Shown in pieces: positions 1 to 12,960 of a DNA stretch of 64,000 nucleotides; position 1 is the first letter of the stretch, and the number at the start of each line of letters is the position of its first letter. The stretch spans positions 1-64,000 of the forward strand of contig CALNHX010002678.1 of NCBI GenBank assembly GCA_940337035.1, read 5' to 3'. Made by a program: the position numbers and the translations under genes. This DNA comes from Agriotes lineatus (taxonomy: Eukaryota > Arthropoda > Insecta > Coleoptera > Elateridae). Under the pieces are notes generated by a model, which saw only the letters and a program-made list of their open reading frames with translations, made no database searches and was not told where the DNA came from.

Positions 1-2955
1 GAGATCTATTGTAGGTATATCCCTACCATGGTAACCACGTACTACCAAAATCAATAATAAAAAATATAAATTGTTATTTTAAAAAAAGTTGATGACGTCG
101 TATCATGAAAAACAATTACATAACAAACTGAAAATCAGCTGAAAATATTCCCTATGGTCAAAATCGCTACACCCCTTCGAGATTTGTTTGATAAAAATTA
201 ATGTCAACGAATTTCATTAATTTATCCGTTACTGTATTTCCACACTGTATACAGTGTCTGAAAGCATTCGTAACATAGGGAAACGCCAATACTAAATGTA
301 ATTAACTTGACCATGTTTTATGAAAACAATGAAACAAAAATTGGGTATTTACGCCCATAAGTAATTTCAGTAGAACATGTGTCCGCGTTTTATAAATCGT
401 AACGCAGCACAGGCCACGTGGACCTTCAGTTGAATTTATTATTAGCGTGGCGTCCCTATGTTACGATTGCTGTCGAATACACTATAGGTGCTGTTGTGTT
501 TGTTACCCTGAGCAAAAACCGCTTGCTCTTCTTCAAACTGGTCTTCTATTTTACTTCTTAGTTAGGATTATCCTATTACCCAAAGTGTGTAATTTTAGAG
601 AGACAGGGGATGGGCTTATTACCCAGTATTGTATGTTGACAAGTTCCCCTTTTTAAAAATGGGTATTGTGCTGTCTTGTGATCATTTTGGTACTTGAACG
701 ATCTTTCATGTTACCTGAAATATGCTCCTCAACTGTTGCATTACTACTAAATTTTCTTTTTTATGTTATTATGGGTTTATGTTTTATTTAATGCTTTTTC
801 TCAGGCTCTTCATAGCGACTCTACATTTGGTCGATTCAGACTGACGATACCTTCGATAGGTGAACGGAGTCGCTGTAAAAGCCGATCCACGCGCCTATAA
901 ATTATTCACCGACCTAATTCTGAGTCCTGAGCTTCTCCGGCTGATGAGAATTGTTTAATTTAGCATCAGCGTAATGTGGAATGAACCGTGCAAACCCCGA
1001 AATCTTGAGTTATCACTTGCAATCTGCTGTGATTAGAGACAGATTACTTGGGTGTAATTGTTTAGCAAAACCTAGCAACATACATTCTAAACAGGTACTC
1101 GATTTTGTTAAAAAACTCTGACAGTAAGGCATTTAAACAGTACCACTAGCAGAAAAATCTGAAGTATAAAAAACACTTAATTTTTATGTGTAAAAGGATA
1201 ACACTTATACCTCTATAACCATATTTTTGGGAGGTGTTATTTCGAATAAAATATGACCAGGTACATAAAATGAAGTTAAATAGTTACGAAGCAAATTTCA
1301 AAATAAGATTACGTCCTATGTTAAGCTCAGTTATTGCAATAAATATATTTCAAGGGAATACTGGTCGGTCGCTGATATTATTGGAACAGGAGGAATTTAT
1401 ATTCAAATCGTTGAAAGTAACTACCTTAAACATGGAATGTGTCATTCAATAAATTCCTTGTTAACGCGAATAAAAATAATTGGTAGGCCGCAGACAGCAG
1501 CAAAATGTATTAATAGAAAAACAGCTTTTCCCCCACTAAGAATCAATAACGGAAGCAAATAGTGTCGACTCTGGCAGCAAACGTATCTAATATCTGATCC
1601 ACAATGGATGTCAGTGAAGTAAACACATTTTTCGGTGTGTAGCTTTCCATGCAAAGCGATGTCTAATAATTTCATACTTGAAAAATAAGTTCCAGAAAAT
1701 TTTACTTATAATATTTATAAAGTCAATCGTTAGTCTTGAATTGCTTACATGTTCGAGTCTTAAATGTGCTACCTGCGCCTCCTGCCCCCTCCACAATTGT
1801 TATTTTCCTAATAGTACACAAGATGCGATCGTTTACAATGATTATACAGAAAAGTATAATCAATAACGTTTTTAAAAAAGTGAACTCAAGTTTATATTTT
1901 TTTCTGCAAATTCCATTAGATTTAGAGGCGATATAAATAAGGATGATCTATAACTTTTGAAAAGGTAAAATGAAAGTTGCATTTCTCTTCGGCAAACTCC
2001 ATTTGATTCAATGAGAATGTAGGAGAGAACAAATTGAAATCTATTTTAATGAGAGTCTGTTACACCTTCAACATTGCAGCGATTTTATGGTAACTATACT
2101 TTCTCCCTCTTCTACTTCCAACAGCACCAGACTGTAAAGCAACAGGCATAAAAAAAATTAAACGGTCCCGAAATCTGGACCACTGCGAACTTGCCTTGTC
2201 TCTACGTGCTGATGTTTAATTCGTTGATAAATTTACTTGCGTATCATTAAATGAAGGCTTGTCAAATACAAGATACAAATGAAAAATATATTGAATACAC
2301 AAGAATATGGATAGTTCAATTGGGAGGTGAAGGTCGTTGGTGTGTGCGAATTATAGCTCTGAAACTAATTCCATTATAGGAGGGTATTGAATGTAATAAT
2401 TTACAGACAGTGATCTAAGAGTAGAAGAGTGGGCAAGGAAGAAGTAGATGTATAAGAAGATCAACTCAAAAGGCCAGATTAGTTTTAATTGTAACTATTT
2501 ACTAACTCCAAAAGTCAGATAAGAAGATCCTGGAAGTAACTTTCACGTTAAAATAAGCAACATATCTAACAACTTGGTAAATACAGTAACATACACGGCA
2601 GGATAAACGAAACAGCTATGTACGGTCCAAAACAAGGGTTTTACGGCGAAAGTTTGGAATCCAAAAAGAAAGCGAAACAGGATATTACACCGTTCAATAA
2701 AAGCAGTAAGATCACAAAATCGCCAGCTAAGCAACAAAAAAACAGACACATAAAACTTAAGAACTTGATGAAAAAAATGATGAGGGAAAATAATTCAAGG
2801 TCAATATGTAATTTAGTTCTCTTTGACTTGGTAGTTCATTTGCATCAATGGGTATATCTCAAGTTACGGCAAACTTCAATTTGATTGTGGCATGCTACGA
2901 ATGAGTTTTTTTTTTGAAACACACGGTATTTTATCTTGCATGCCGCCGGTCATGA
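1..2955. other. AT-rich intergenic DNA, no gene recognised
   Basis: No open frame here has recognisable protein similarity. The longest frames are under 90 codons and look like chance. I saw no long tandem or inverted repeat. Confidence 0.5.
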
Positions 2956-2959
2956 TTAT

Positions 2960-3165
2960 GCCATGTATTTCGATTATTGTGGTAGCATCTTATAATTTAA
3001 TTTCTATCTTTAACTTTTCTTTTAACAATTTTTCCACAGTATTTTTTATTTTTTCCTTTTTTTAGTTCTTTAATATCTATTTCCGTTATTATTAGCTTTT
3101 TCTTACGCTTCTCCCTTTCTATCCGCTCCACGCTATTTTACAGTCTTTTAATTCCACCCAGTTTT
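2960..3165 (-). pseudogene. LINE ORF1-like fragment
   Basis: The minus strand reads VERIEREKRKKKLIITEID followed by a lysine-rich stretch. This resembles the ORF1 (nucleic-acid-binding) region of insect non-LTR elements, where a charged coiled coil precedes an R-K-K-x-L-I-I-x-G/E-I-D type motif. No start is visible and stops flank it. It lies head to head with the endonuclease fragment that starts at 3191 on the other strand. It could also be a chance lysine-rich frame in A-rich sequence. Confidence 0.35.
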
Positions 3166-3190
3166 CTTTCCGAAGAGATCAGACAATATT

Positions 3191-4960
3191 ATGACGAACA
3201 AGACGAAGAACGAGGAAAGGAGAAACAAACAAATAGTCGGAAAACAACCAATACTACAGTCAAGGAAAAAACATACGGTAAGGACAGAAATGAAAAGTAA
3301 AGACAATACAGAGATCAGAATTGGTACATGGAATATCACTACAATCAAAGGAAAAGAACCAGAAATTCCAGAAGAAATGGAAAAATACAACATAAAAATT
3401 CTAGGAGTAAGTGAAACCAACATTAAAGGAGAAGGAAGAAAACAATGGACAACGAATATACACTAAGATACTCAGGAATGAATGTAACAAATAGAGCAAA
3501 AGAGAGTATAGGCATAATAGTGGGACCGTAATTAGTGGAAAAGGTACTGAAGGTGGAGGCAGTAAACGCAAGAATAATTAGAATGGGACTGAAACTGATA
3601 AAAACTATAAACATAGTATAGATATATGCGCCTACGGAAGTCAGCATAGAAAATGAAAATATGAAATTCGACGATAAGTTACAAGAAGTGACCGAACTGG
3701 AAAGAGAAAGAATTAGCCAGGTTATAATAATGGGTGACTGGACAACGTTATGGTATGATTGGGAATTATGGGGCAGAACAAACCATAAATAGTAACCGAC
3801 AAAAGATGATACAATTTTGCGTAGAAAATCAACTTTCGATTGGAAATTCATTCTATAAACATAAGCAAATACACAATATCAGATTTGAAGCAATAGAAAG
3901 GATTGTTAAGAGTGTAATTGACTATGTAACATTTACCAAATCCTTTAAAGCAGCCGTAAATGACGTCAGGGTATATAGAGGAGCCGAGTTAAATACTAAT
4001 CATAGACTGATAGTGGCCAAAATAAAGAGTCGTGGAGAACATAAAGTAGAAAATAAAATATATGACAGCGTAAGAATATAAACGCTAGAAGAGGAAGGAA
4101 ATAAACAAAGATATATGGAAATACTACAAAGGAAATTAGATGAATACCAAAGAAATCCAATGCATTAAAGAAGAAATATTAATGAGAAATGGGAAATACT
4201 AAGAAGAACTATATAGGAAACAGCAAACCAGAGGTCTGCGGAAGTAAAGTAGTAAACTATATATATATAAAAGAAAAAGTGAATGAACGAAGAAGTTAAG
4301 GGTAAAGTAATGAATAAGAAACAAGCATGGAAGAACTATTTAAGAACTAAAACAGCAGTAGATCAACAGATAGTAGTAAAGCAGCTAAAAGTAGAGCGCA
4401 GGAAGAGATTGGACAGTAAATATGGGAACAATACAGCGACAATAGAAAGAAGTTTGGGATACGGTCAAAAGACTAAAGGGAAGAAATACCACAAAAATAC
4501 GGAATATAAAAAATGAGAAAGACAACATCCGTACGAATAAGGAAGAAATTACAGAAACATGGAGAAGGCAATATGAGAAAAAATTGAGGAAATTGAGAAA
4601 GGAAGACTAGAAGAAGAACCAATGAATAGGGAAGAAGACAGCAATATTACACTGGAAGAAATCGAACAGATAGTAAAAACAATGCGATGTAGGAAAGCGG
4701 ACGGAAAAGGTAATATAGTACCGGAAATGATCAAATGGGGAGAAAAAATTTAGCAGAATGGCTAACGGACATAGTAAAAATGGCATGGAAGATAGGAAGA
4801 ATACCACATTAGTGGGAACATAATGTAATATTACTACTACATAAAAAAGGCTGTACGAGCAACTGTGATAATTGCCGTGTGATATGTTTATCATCAGTAC
4901 CGTTCAAAATTTAGCAGCCAAGATTCTAGCCACTCAAACGTATTCAAAACTTTTTTATGC
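3191..4960 (+). pseudogene. LINE fragment: endonuclease plus N-terminal part of reverse transcriptase
   Basis: Degraded non-LTR retrotransposon of the type often annotated as craniofacial development protein 2-like. The apurinic-like endonuclease starts with EIRIGTWNITTIKG (about 3310) and continues with ILGVSETNIKGEG (the E of the SET motif). Further on are an MGDW remnant of the GDFN motif (about 3730) and the region leading to a TNHRLIVAKIKS end (about 4000-4030, the S/N-DH-like motif). After a frame-broken linker, ITLEEIEQIVKTMRCRKADG and PEMIK (about 4650-4735) match the start of the reverse transcriptase (usual form: K-M-K-x-G-K-A-P-G-x-D-G). The catalytic YADD half is missing. Several stops and frame changes mean it cannot encode a working protein. 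Confidence 0.85.
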
Positions 4961-5334
4961 GGCTGGATCAAAATGACCCAGAATATATGTACCATTTCTA
5001 ATTAAAAAGAGAATAACTACTACCGTCTACTGTTGATTGCTACAAGCAACTAAACTGAATAAGTGAAGGCTGGTTTTGTGTATACTTAAAAAATATCGCG
5101 TTAATGACAGGTAAAAACCATCTTGCATCCAACGGTACAATTTCTTTTGTACGAGTGAAAGGGACAATTTTGTCGCTATCTATGTTGTGTGCCTTAAAAA
5201 CGAGTATCTTGTTACCTCTCCTTCCTTATTTTTCCGTGGTCAGTATGGAGGGCTTCTAACTCATTCGTATAAAACTAAAGATGTTATAGTTGAGAAAATA
5301 GTGTTTGTGATAGTTTCTGGAATTGGGTAAAATT
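4961..5334. other. No feature recognised
   Basis: Short stretch between the LINE fragment and the mariner pseudogene. I see no coding or repeat signal. Confidence 0.4.
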
Positions 5335-6321
5335 TAACACCTGGCTGGCAGTGATTCAACTGTTGATTAAGGAGGGTGGGTTTACTGAAATAGCTAAAAG
5401 GTTAAAAACAACTGTTTACCAGATGCTTCCCCATCGGAATCGACCATCCGTCAATGGGCAAATGATTTTAAGCGTGGCAGAAAGACCTAAGGCATCAAAG
5501 AAATGCTGTAACACAGAGTTCTGAAATTGTGGACAAAATGGAGATGTTAGTGATGGGACATGGGCGAATTACTGTTAAAACGCTAGCCAGAACTGTAAAG
5601 ATTGATGACGAATCGGTTAGACCGGTACGGTCTGACATTGTACATATGAATAAGATTTCAACACGATGGGCGCCTTAAATGTTGACATCTTTGCAGAAAC
5701 AGGATTTAGTGAAATTTGTCATGAGCTTTTGGGCCGTGCCGATAAAGATTCTAACAAGTTTTTTCACAGAATTGTGACTATGGGCAAACGTTCGGGTCAT
5801 CACCACCACCCTGTCACCAAGCAAACCAGCACGGGGTGGCTGCAGTCCAACTATTCGCCTCCGAAGTAGCTCAGAATGAAACTGTCGGCAGGCAAAGTGA
5901 TGCTCTCGGTTTTCTAGGTCTCTCCTGGCGTCTTGCTTGTCGAATTTCTTGAAAATTGTCATGCTAACAACTGCGGTTATTATTGCGACCTTCTGATGAA
6001 ATTGCGAGACCAAACTAACATCAAGCATGGTTGACGACTGCGAAAAGGAGTGCTCCTACAGCTCGTCGCCGTACAAATGTATGGCAGCGACATCAAAAGA
6101 GATTGAACTAAGCATCGAAATCCTTTCACAATCAGTCTATTCGTCGGATCTCGCATACCGGACTTTTTGTGTTTGGGAAATTGAAAGCTCAACTGCATTT
6201 TAGGTACGATGGTAGCTTGAAACCAATGTGACTTTAGGACAAAGCACGATTTGTGTAAGGAGGGGCTATAAACTTGAAGCATTTGTGGGTCAAGTGTTTT
6301 GATTTGGAAGAAGACTACATG
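5335..6321 (+). pseudogene. mariner transposase pseudogene
   Basis: Reading across frames gives the mariner helix-turn-helix end (PSESTIRQWANDFKRGR near 5440-5490). A weak match to the H-H-x-x-P-x-x-K-Q sequence follows the first catalytic region (HHHPVTKQ near 5800), then SAGKVMLSVF (about 5885), GYYCDLLMKLR (about 5975-6010) and a C-terminal K-C-F-D-L-E-E-D-Y close to 6295-6320, the usual end of mariner proteins. Stops and frameshifts occur throughout. The second half, with the normal HTA and PYSPDL motifs, is badly eroded. No terminal inverted repeat was recognised. Its 3' end abuts the foldback element at 6322. Confidence 0.8.
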
Positions 6322-6558
6322 TACCGGGTGGCCATAAATTGTTGTGATTTATTTTCTTAGGTTGTCACTGTTTATGTTGGTGGTACTGTAAGTCTATGTG
6401 AAATTCGAGGTTATCAGTTAGGTTTTGCGTCAGTTTGTGTCAAAACTGACTCAACACCTAGCCTGCTAACCTCGAATTTGACATAGACGTACAGTGCCAT
6501 CAACATAAACAGTGACAACCTAAGAAAAAAAATCACAACCATTTATGGTCACCCGGTA
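6322..6558. mobile_element. Foldback MITE with about 110-base arms
   Basis: The segment is one long inverted repeat. It begins TA-CCGGGTGGCCATAAAT and ends ATTTATGGTCACCCGG-TA. The arms pair almost base for base over about 110 bases, with a small loop near 6435-6445. The TA flanks fit a Tc1/mariner-type target duplication. The inner arm contains a TCAAATTCGAGGTTAG-like core that recurs in the element at 14263. It has no coding capacity. Confidence 0.8.
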
Positions 6559-7779
6559 AAAGGCCTAAAAGGTATTCAGAGTTTCAGAATTAAAGCATTA
6601 GTATAGTTATCGAAAACCGAAATTTTTCCCTTTCCCTAGTATCTGCGATATATAAAGAAGAGCAGCAGGGTTAAGTCAACTCGACAAAACAAAACAAAAA
6701 AAATAACTAGAACTGCGTAACAGGTATCATGGGAGAACTACAATTTGTTGATTTAATATAGGTACAACTTTTAACTGTTTCTGATAATGAAGTGGATATT
6801 ACTGAATCTATTTTTGTTGTAACTCTGTACGGATATGCTACTGTTAAATTCCATCTGTTTGTTTTCATCACGTAGTGTAATCAAGCGAGAAAAAGCAATT
6901 CACACAGAACGTATTTTAGTTGCTTAAGATTCATTATGTTCGATATGGAAGAGTAAAATGCATATCTAAAGCTTCTTTACTATTTCACTCCGCGTATTGA
7001 GTTGTATTTTCATTAAGTATTAACATCGTGCATGTCTGTTACTTTCAATTGGTCTAAAATGGGAAACTTTGTTGTCCACGGGACCTACTAATGCAATTAC
7101 AGTATTTTATTGTAACTATTTGCGTTTATTAACTAGTCCAAATACTGGCAATACTTCTACTCGACCAATACGCATCCTTATCAAGGAAACCATAGACAAG
7201 GGGCTTGAATTTATCACGTGTTCCGGAAAATGCGTATATCACAAAAGGGAATTGGAGCAGTTGAACACCTTTACCTATAAATACTCCTTAGTGAGGCAGG
7301 ATTTATTTCTTTCGCATGAAATGAATGTGATGCGTAGAAAAAATGATTGTCTTCCTTCAATAGCTTTAGCCTCGAATTCAGAATTCTCAGAAACACTGAG
7401 TTGCGTATAAAATTGGCGCAGTGTTCTTGTTAGAGGCAATCCCTTTGCGATCGACAACAAACTAAGGATGAATGAACGAACAAAAGGTCCAAAAATTGTA
7501 AATGCAAATATGTTTTAATATGTCAATCGTTTTTACAAATGAGAGTCACTTTCCCAAAACTTCGAGTTTTTCCTGCCTCATTTTGAAATACAGAACTAAA
7601 ATTTATTTTAGTTCTCTACTTTGTAGCTTCTTAGTCACATCTTTCGTGATAACTCGCTTACTATATTGTGCTTGTTGCAACGCTAAATAGTTTGTACACC
7701 CATTAGGCATCAATTTTTGTTGATTAGAAGCTACCTTGGAGTTTTATGTAAAGCTATATCAAGCCACCAGCAGCTTTTA
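6559..7779. other. Intergenic; one unassigned 113-codon ORF
   Basis: An open frame at 7069-7410 (+) has no recognisable motif, poor coding character and no neighbour context. I regard it as chance. Nothing else was seen. Confidence 0.4.
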
Positions 7780-8215
7780 AAACTTGCAACTGGAAAAGCA
7801 CTTTAATTTCATCAGGTTTATTACTGCAATCAATATTTTACTAGGGAGCTGTGATTTGATGGATCTCTCGTGGAATATAAAAATCAATACTCGGCGTATA
7901 CAACCTTGGTGGAAAGGGGACCTTAGGACTGCGTCATGGCTCAGAGCGTTGCTTTACAGGGTGGTTACGCAAAGTTGTGTGGTAGGACGATAAGATTTTC
8001 ACAAATATCCGATCAGGGGTTGAAATGGAATTCCATTGCACAACAACGAGACGGAAACGGAATTTCAGACTTGTAGTCTGTGCCTTGATAATTGGCTCGA
8101 ACGGCTGCTAAGTTGCCAAAAATTTAGTCATCTCCTCAACCCCTTTTCCGCAAGTAGAAAGAGGCATTGGCGGCGGCAACTTTAAACTGACCTAAGAAAC
8201 TGCTAACTGCTAACC
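7780..8215. repeat. Partial copy of a diverged dispersed repeat
   Basis: The tract ATATCCGATCAGGGGT followed by ATTTCAGACTTGTAG (about 8007-8076) matches 12598-12670. The following AG-rich GGCGGCGGCAACTTTAAAC block (about 8170) matches the 3' parts at 9700, 12860 and 16660. It carries only the right-hand part of the repeat. Family unknown. Confidence 0.5.
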
Positions 8216-8639
8216 GTAAATTTTTATATAAAAAAATATATGTAGATATATAACCTTGTCTTTGCTTGTGTGGATCAAATACACTATAATAATCTATAAT
8301 AATGGTTGCATTAACTATTTCTGCCTTGCATTGTAATTGTCGCACTTTATTTCAAACTAATATAATTTTTATCGTTTTCACATTATATGAAATAACTGAT
8401 GATTGCAGTAAGATTTATCATGATAAATCAGATTTAGACATAAAGTTTGTTTTTAATTTTGGATGTGTTGCAATTTAATTAAATAAATTGCTATAAACAA
8501 AATAAATTATTTATACTGTTTTCATCTATTATTCCCTTGTATGAAACTGCTCACAATTGCCACGATGCTGACGTGAAATGCTATATTATGCCGTACCCTT
8601 ATTGGTAATTACCAAAAGCTATTCTCATTAAAATTTATT

Positions 8640-9735
8640 ACAGGAATAGTTCCGATTGCGACAAGGATTGGAAGATGCTTTATTGAGCTCAGTGAAAGAA
8701 AGGGTTTTCTCACGATAGTGTAAGCACATTGTACCTTAAAAATGAAACAAATCTGTGTAATTTATCTGAGCGTCACGCGAGGCATGGAATGGAGGACTTT
8801 CCTTTACTGGAGGAGATTTCTTAAGCTCCAAGATGTGGGCTACCACTTGTAATTTCTCTGAAAAGCTTGTCTCATTCAACAAATTCGCGTAACTGCATTT
8901 CGCTTCACAAACGACAGTGTTAAAATAAAAATATATTTATTGCTGGAAGCTAGAACCGCATCAAACAAATCTGAGAATTTTCTTTGCTGGTAATATCGGG
9001 TCTTGCAATATAAAACCAAAGCAGGTGTTTGCCTGCGATCACATTCCACCAGGAACATAGTTAGTAACCTGTTCGCTTAAAGCGTGTAATTCAAACGGGG
9101 ATGTTTTGAAAACTTAGATTTAAATATTTCGCAACATGTATTGCTTAATTTAACATAACCTATTCAGGACTGGCAGTAATCACAACATATATTGCTTAAC
9201 TATTAAAACATGTTTAAATTAGGTGGATGCAGATCGTCTTTGCGGAACTAAAATTAAGAGCTTGCGGCTAAACTGCCGGACCTTTGGGCTCGAAAATTTG
9301 CTGAGAGTAGTTCGTGGCGACCAAGAAACAAAAATGCATAGCTGCAGCTTAAAACATCGGAACGTGCCTTGATGAAAATTAAGTTTTCTAGGCTTGCGTC
9401 GGTTTGCCGAATGAACAACGGCAGTTCAAAGAGAGACTACGGGCGCATCGGTGTTTATCTAATGAGGCTCTTCAGGTTTGCACCGGGCCAGAGCGTCGAT
9501 CTACAGAGTGTTGGCGAGGTTTGTTCAAAGATTCGAAAATTCCACTGCACAAAAACGAATCAGGAAACGAAATGTCAAATCGCTAGGGGAGTTATTAAAT
9601 ATCGTGACATAAATTTGCCCTTGAGGACCATCAATGCTTCCGAAAGGCTGCCACATCGTATGGAACTGAATGACCTCGGTCCGTGTATAAAAAGGAAGTG
9701 GCGGCGTCAAATTTTAGCCTGACCCCACAAAACGG
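8640..9735. repeat. Copy of a diverged ~1.1-kb dispersed repeat
   Basis: Left landmarks: a GAGCTCAGTGAAAGAAAGG-type start (about 8685), a GGAGATTTCTTAAGC region and AACTGCATTTCGCTTCAC (about 8890). Right landmarks: ACATATATTGCTTAAC (about 9186), a GTGCCTTGATGAAAA block (about 9364) and a GTGGCGGCGTCAAATTTT end (about 9700). The same order occurs at 15540-16735, and much of it at 11690-12960. No coding domain was recognised, so the class (LTR, DNA transposon or other) is unknown. Confidence 0.55.
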
Positions 9736-9784
9736 CGTGGCCATATCTCTATCTTCAACTAGCTGTAAATGATGCCCAGAAGTA

Positions 9785-10380
9785 AGAAATGAAGAGCAAA
9801 CGACCCCCAGGATATGAAGTTATCTTGAACAATCCTATTGTATTAGAAGGCAGAGAGCTGAAGATAAACATATCTAAGAGAACAAATAACAGTGCAAAGG
9901 TTTATTGTGCATTAAATAAGACATTTGGGAAGAGAGAAATAGATAAGAATAAAGCTGTGGTTTTTAATGCAAAAGTATTACCATTAATGGGTATTCATGT
10001 ATAACGTAAAAATATTTAAAAAAGGTAAAAGGTAAAGCGAAGTAATACAGAAAAAATGAATAGCAAAGACAATTAAATAGTAAACCAGTATGCAAATATA
10101 AACAAGATAGTGAAACAAGTGAGTTAATGTGGACATATAAAAACTACGAATAGATCAAAATGTATTAGCTGAGAAAGTCATTGAGGTGGAAAGAACCCAG
10201 AAGGGGAAAAGAGGAAACCAAGGAAGAACTGGGCAGCGAAAGGAAAACTATAGAATAGATGAACACAGAAGTCAGGGACCAAAAAGTATGGAAGTATTGG
10301 ATTGGGAAGATTTAATCGTATCACATCCGACATCTTATAGATAGAGAATAAGAATCTTGAAGAAGTATAAATTAAATTCT
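9785..10380 (+). pseudogene. LINE reverse-transcriptase C-terminal fragment
   Basis: KVYCALNKTFGKREIDKNKA and KVLPLMGIHV (9895-10003) match the conserved region after the catalytic core in craniofacial/CR1-like LINEs (pattern Y-x-L-N-K-x-x-x-K-R-E-I, then T-x-x-x-P-I-L-x-Y-G). A later frame around 10165-10350 (a G-K-R-G-x-Q-G-R-T-like run, then W-E-D-L) matches the R-P-R-G-R-P-x-x-x-W C-terminus of these proteins. The palm and fingers are absent and the frame is broken. Confidence 0.6.
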
Positions 10381-11689
10381 ACGAGTTCATAATCATGGAA
10401 TAAAATATCGCCGCTCAACAAAGTTCCTGCATTCTGGCTAAGTAAAGTAATTTTTTATGGCGTATGGAATTTTTATAGATAACACTGTGGGGAAAGAAAA
10501 ACTTTCGCAACAGCTACTAAAATAACATCAACTTCCATACTTTTCACTGTTGTTCCTATGCAGAATGCAATGAAATGTAGGTACCAGTAGCGTGCTACTT
10601 CGTTGCTGTGTAGATGCATCTGCAGAATATACACTACATTAAAAAACATGATTTATTGGAAGTACAATAAATTGTAGAGGTTATACAGAATGTTAATAAA
10701 ATAAATCTACCCTTGCTTGGATACGATGTCTAATGACGCTACACCTAGTGGGTATAATTCCGAAGATCATGTCTACCAAGCAATAGAGCTGTGTGTCAGG
10801 TGGATACCAACTCAAGCAATGTACGCGTAAGTTGGGTTGTCTACCGTCAGGCAGGTGTATATCCGGCCTAATAATCTCTATAATTATGTACTATGTACTG
10901 CACGCTTTACATTTTTTTCGTTTTGTAGTTAATATCGATAGATAGCGAATTAACTTAAAACATATATTACAATTGTGCCGTCTGAATCCATTTTCCAAGG
11001 GTGCTATTTTAACATAATGAATTGGAATTGATCAGAAAAAGAACCACTCCGCAGCTATTGGCGATAATAGTATTTATGTTCCCGTTGCAAACTCTCTGAT
11101 TGCAGTTTCCAGGAAGTTCGTCGTTTTAGTGCATGGAATTGCAGGCTTAACCTACATTCAGTTTTGGCTGCAGCCGTCTAGAAAGCGCCCAAGACAGAAA
11201 TATCTGGGTTACGTTTGTTTCAGTCGGAGAGTGGCGGGAAATTTTATTAGCAGAGATGTGTCGTTTTATTCTTTTAAGTACTTCATAATGAAGTTACAAC
11301 TTTATCACGGAAGCCCTAAAACTAATTAGTGTTGCTCACTCTTAACAGCGAACTTCCTCTGGTAAAGTTTTCTAAACCAATTTCGGCCAAAAATGCTTTT
11401 AAAAATTACAGCTTCAGCAATAAGGGCTGCTTAAACAATACAGTTAGGGTCGGAGACCATACGTTCCGTCTGCACCAATAACACTCTCACTCCCACATTT
11501 ATTTGTACGTTAGTTGAACTAATATACAGATAAAGGAAGTAATGAGGCGAATGAAATTGCGGCGTTAAGCGTTTGAAAAAGATACGCTGTAGGAGAAATG
11601 CGTATTGGTTGTTATGATGTAGACTTTGGGGCATGGATACTCAACGACCAACTTAATAAAAAAAATAAGATTAATCAATGCGCAATGGA
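10381..11689. other. No feature recognised
   Basis: AT-rich, no convincing coding frame and no long repeats seen. Confidence 0.4.
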
Positions 11690-12960
11690 GAGAGTCTCAC
11701 TTAAGGACACATACAAAACCGATCGAATATCAAAGAGAAATCGATTTACCAACTCGCACAACTCAAAAAGATAGCCCAGATAGCTCAGTAGAAAGGGGGA
11801 TTTTCAAGCTGGAAAGAAAGGTTCACTCGTGTTATTGAAAAAAAGGCATCTTCGAGCTACGGTGACAAATCCTTGTGCTTTCAGTTAGGCGCCACCTAAT
11901 GTTTCCGGAGATAGAATTGGGAGTTTCCACCAGGAAGATCCCCTCGGCTACAGGAAATATATTTACCTTCTAGATATGACTTGCCTTGCGTCGTAACTTC
12001 CGAAATGGTTATCTTGCCTCAAGAATGTGCGAAACTGCATTTTGTTTCACAACTAGCTACACAGCATTAAATTTGAAAACTATAATAAAATAAAATACAT
12101 ATGAATACATTTATCTCCGGCCACAGCTGAAGGCTGCAGAAAACAAACGTAAGATTTGGTCGGCTCATGACGTTCAAAAAAACCCTTAGCACGTATTCGC
12201 CTATGGTAGAATTCCACAGGGAAAAGCATTAACAGCCTATTCGCCTAAGACGTACTGCGCTCCCAATGGGGTGCACTAAAACCTAGGTCCGCCTAAAGTG
12301 GTCAATCTTATCCAATCACTTATCTAATAAAACACATGCGCATTGGCGGTAACTGACGACATGCACAATTGTTATTCGTTGATAACGAGGGCAGATTGTC
12401 CCTCGAAACGTTCGTTATTATTATTTTCGTTATTTGATATTTTTAATTTGCAGAGTGGCGAAATACCCAAATAAGAATATGAATTATAACATATGTAGAA
12501 TGGCGGTAATTCACAAAAAGCATTGCTTACTAATAGGACATATTCAACTTAACCCAAAATTCAATTGCTTTCTTGGGCTCGATGGGCGGGTGCTCAAATA
12601 TCCGACCATGGGTCGAAAGGCAATTCGACTGCGTAACAACGAAACGAGATACGAAGTTTCAGACTTGTAGGTTGTGATTTAGAAATTACTAAATCTGACG
12701 ACGTCGAAAAATTTCAACATTTGGCGAACAAGGTTTCCAAAATGGCAACTTTATTAAGGAAAACTGCAACACTCAAATGCCTGCTGAGCACTAACGGGAA
12801 CAAGCGCGAAGATGTTAAGCCGTCTCCTCTACCCCCTTCCAAAAGTCCATAAGAAGGTAGTGGCGGAGTAAATTTTTAAATTGGCGTAATAACATCATTA
12901 GTAAACAACAGTACACTTCGACTAGTAAAAGAAATGTAGACAAATTAAAAACTAGGTGGC
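11690..12960. repeat. Copy of a diverged ~1.1-kb dispersed repeat
   Basis: Shares with the 8640 and 15540 copies a start containing AGCTCAGTAGAAAGGGGG (about 11780). Other shared blocks are the GGAGATAGAATTGGGAGT region (about 11910), AACTGCATTTTGTTTCAC (about 12035), ATTTCAGACTTGTAG-like and GTGGCGGAGTAAATTTTT (about 12862). The middle (12130-12590) is strongly diverged or replaced. Confidence 0.5.

Noticed and set aside
3423..3851. 142-codon minus-strand ORF
   Set aside because: Antisense shadow of the LINE endonuclease fragment.
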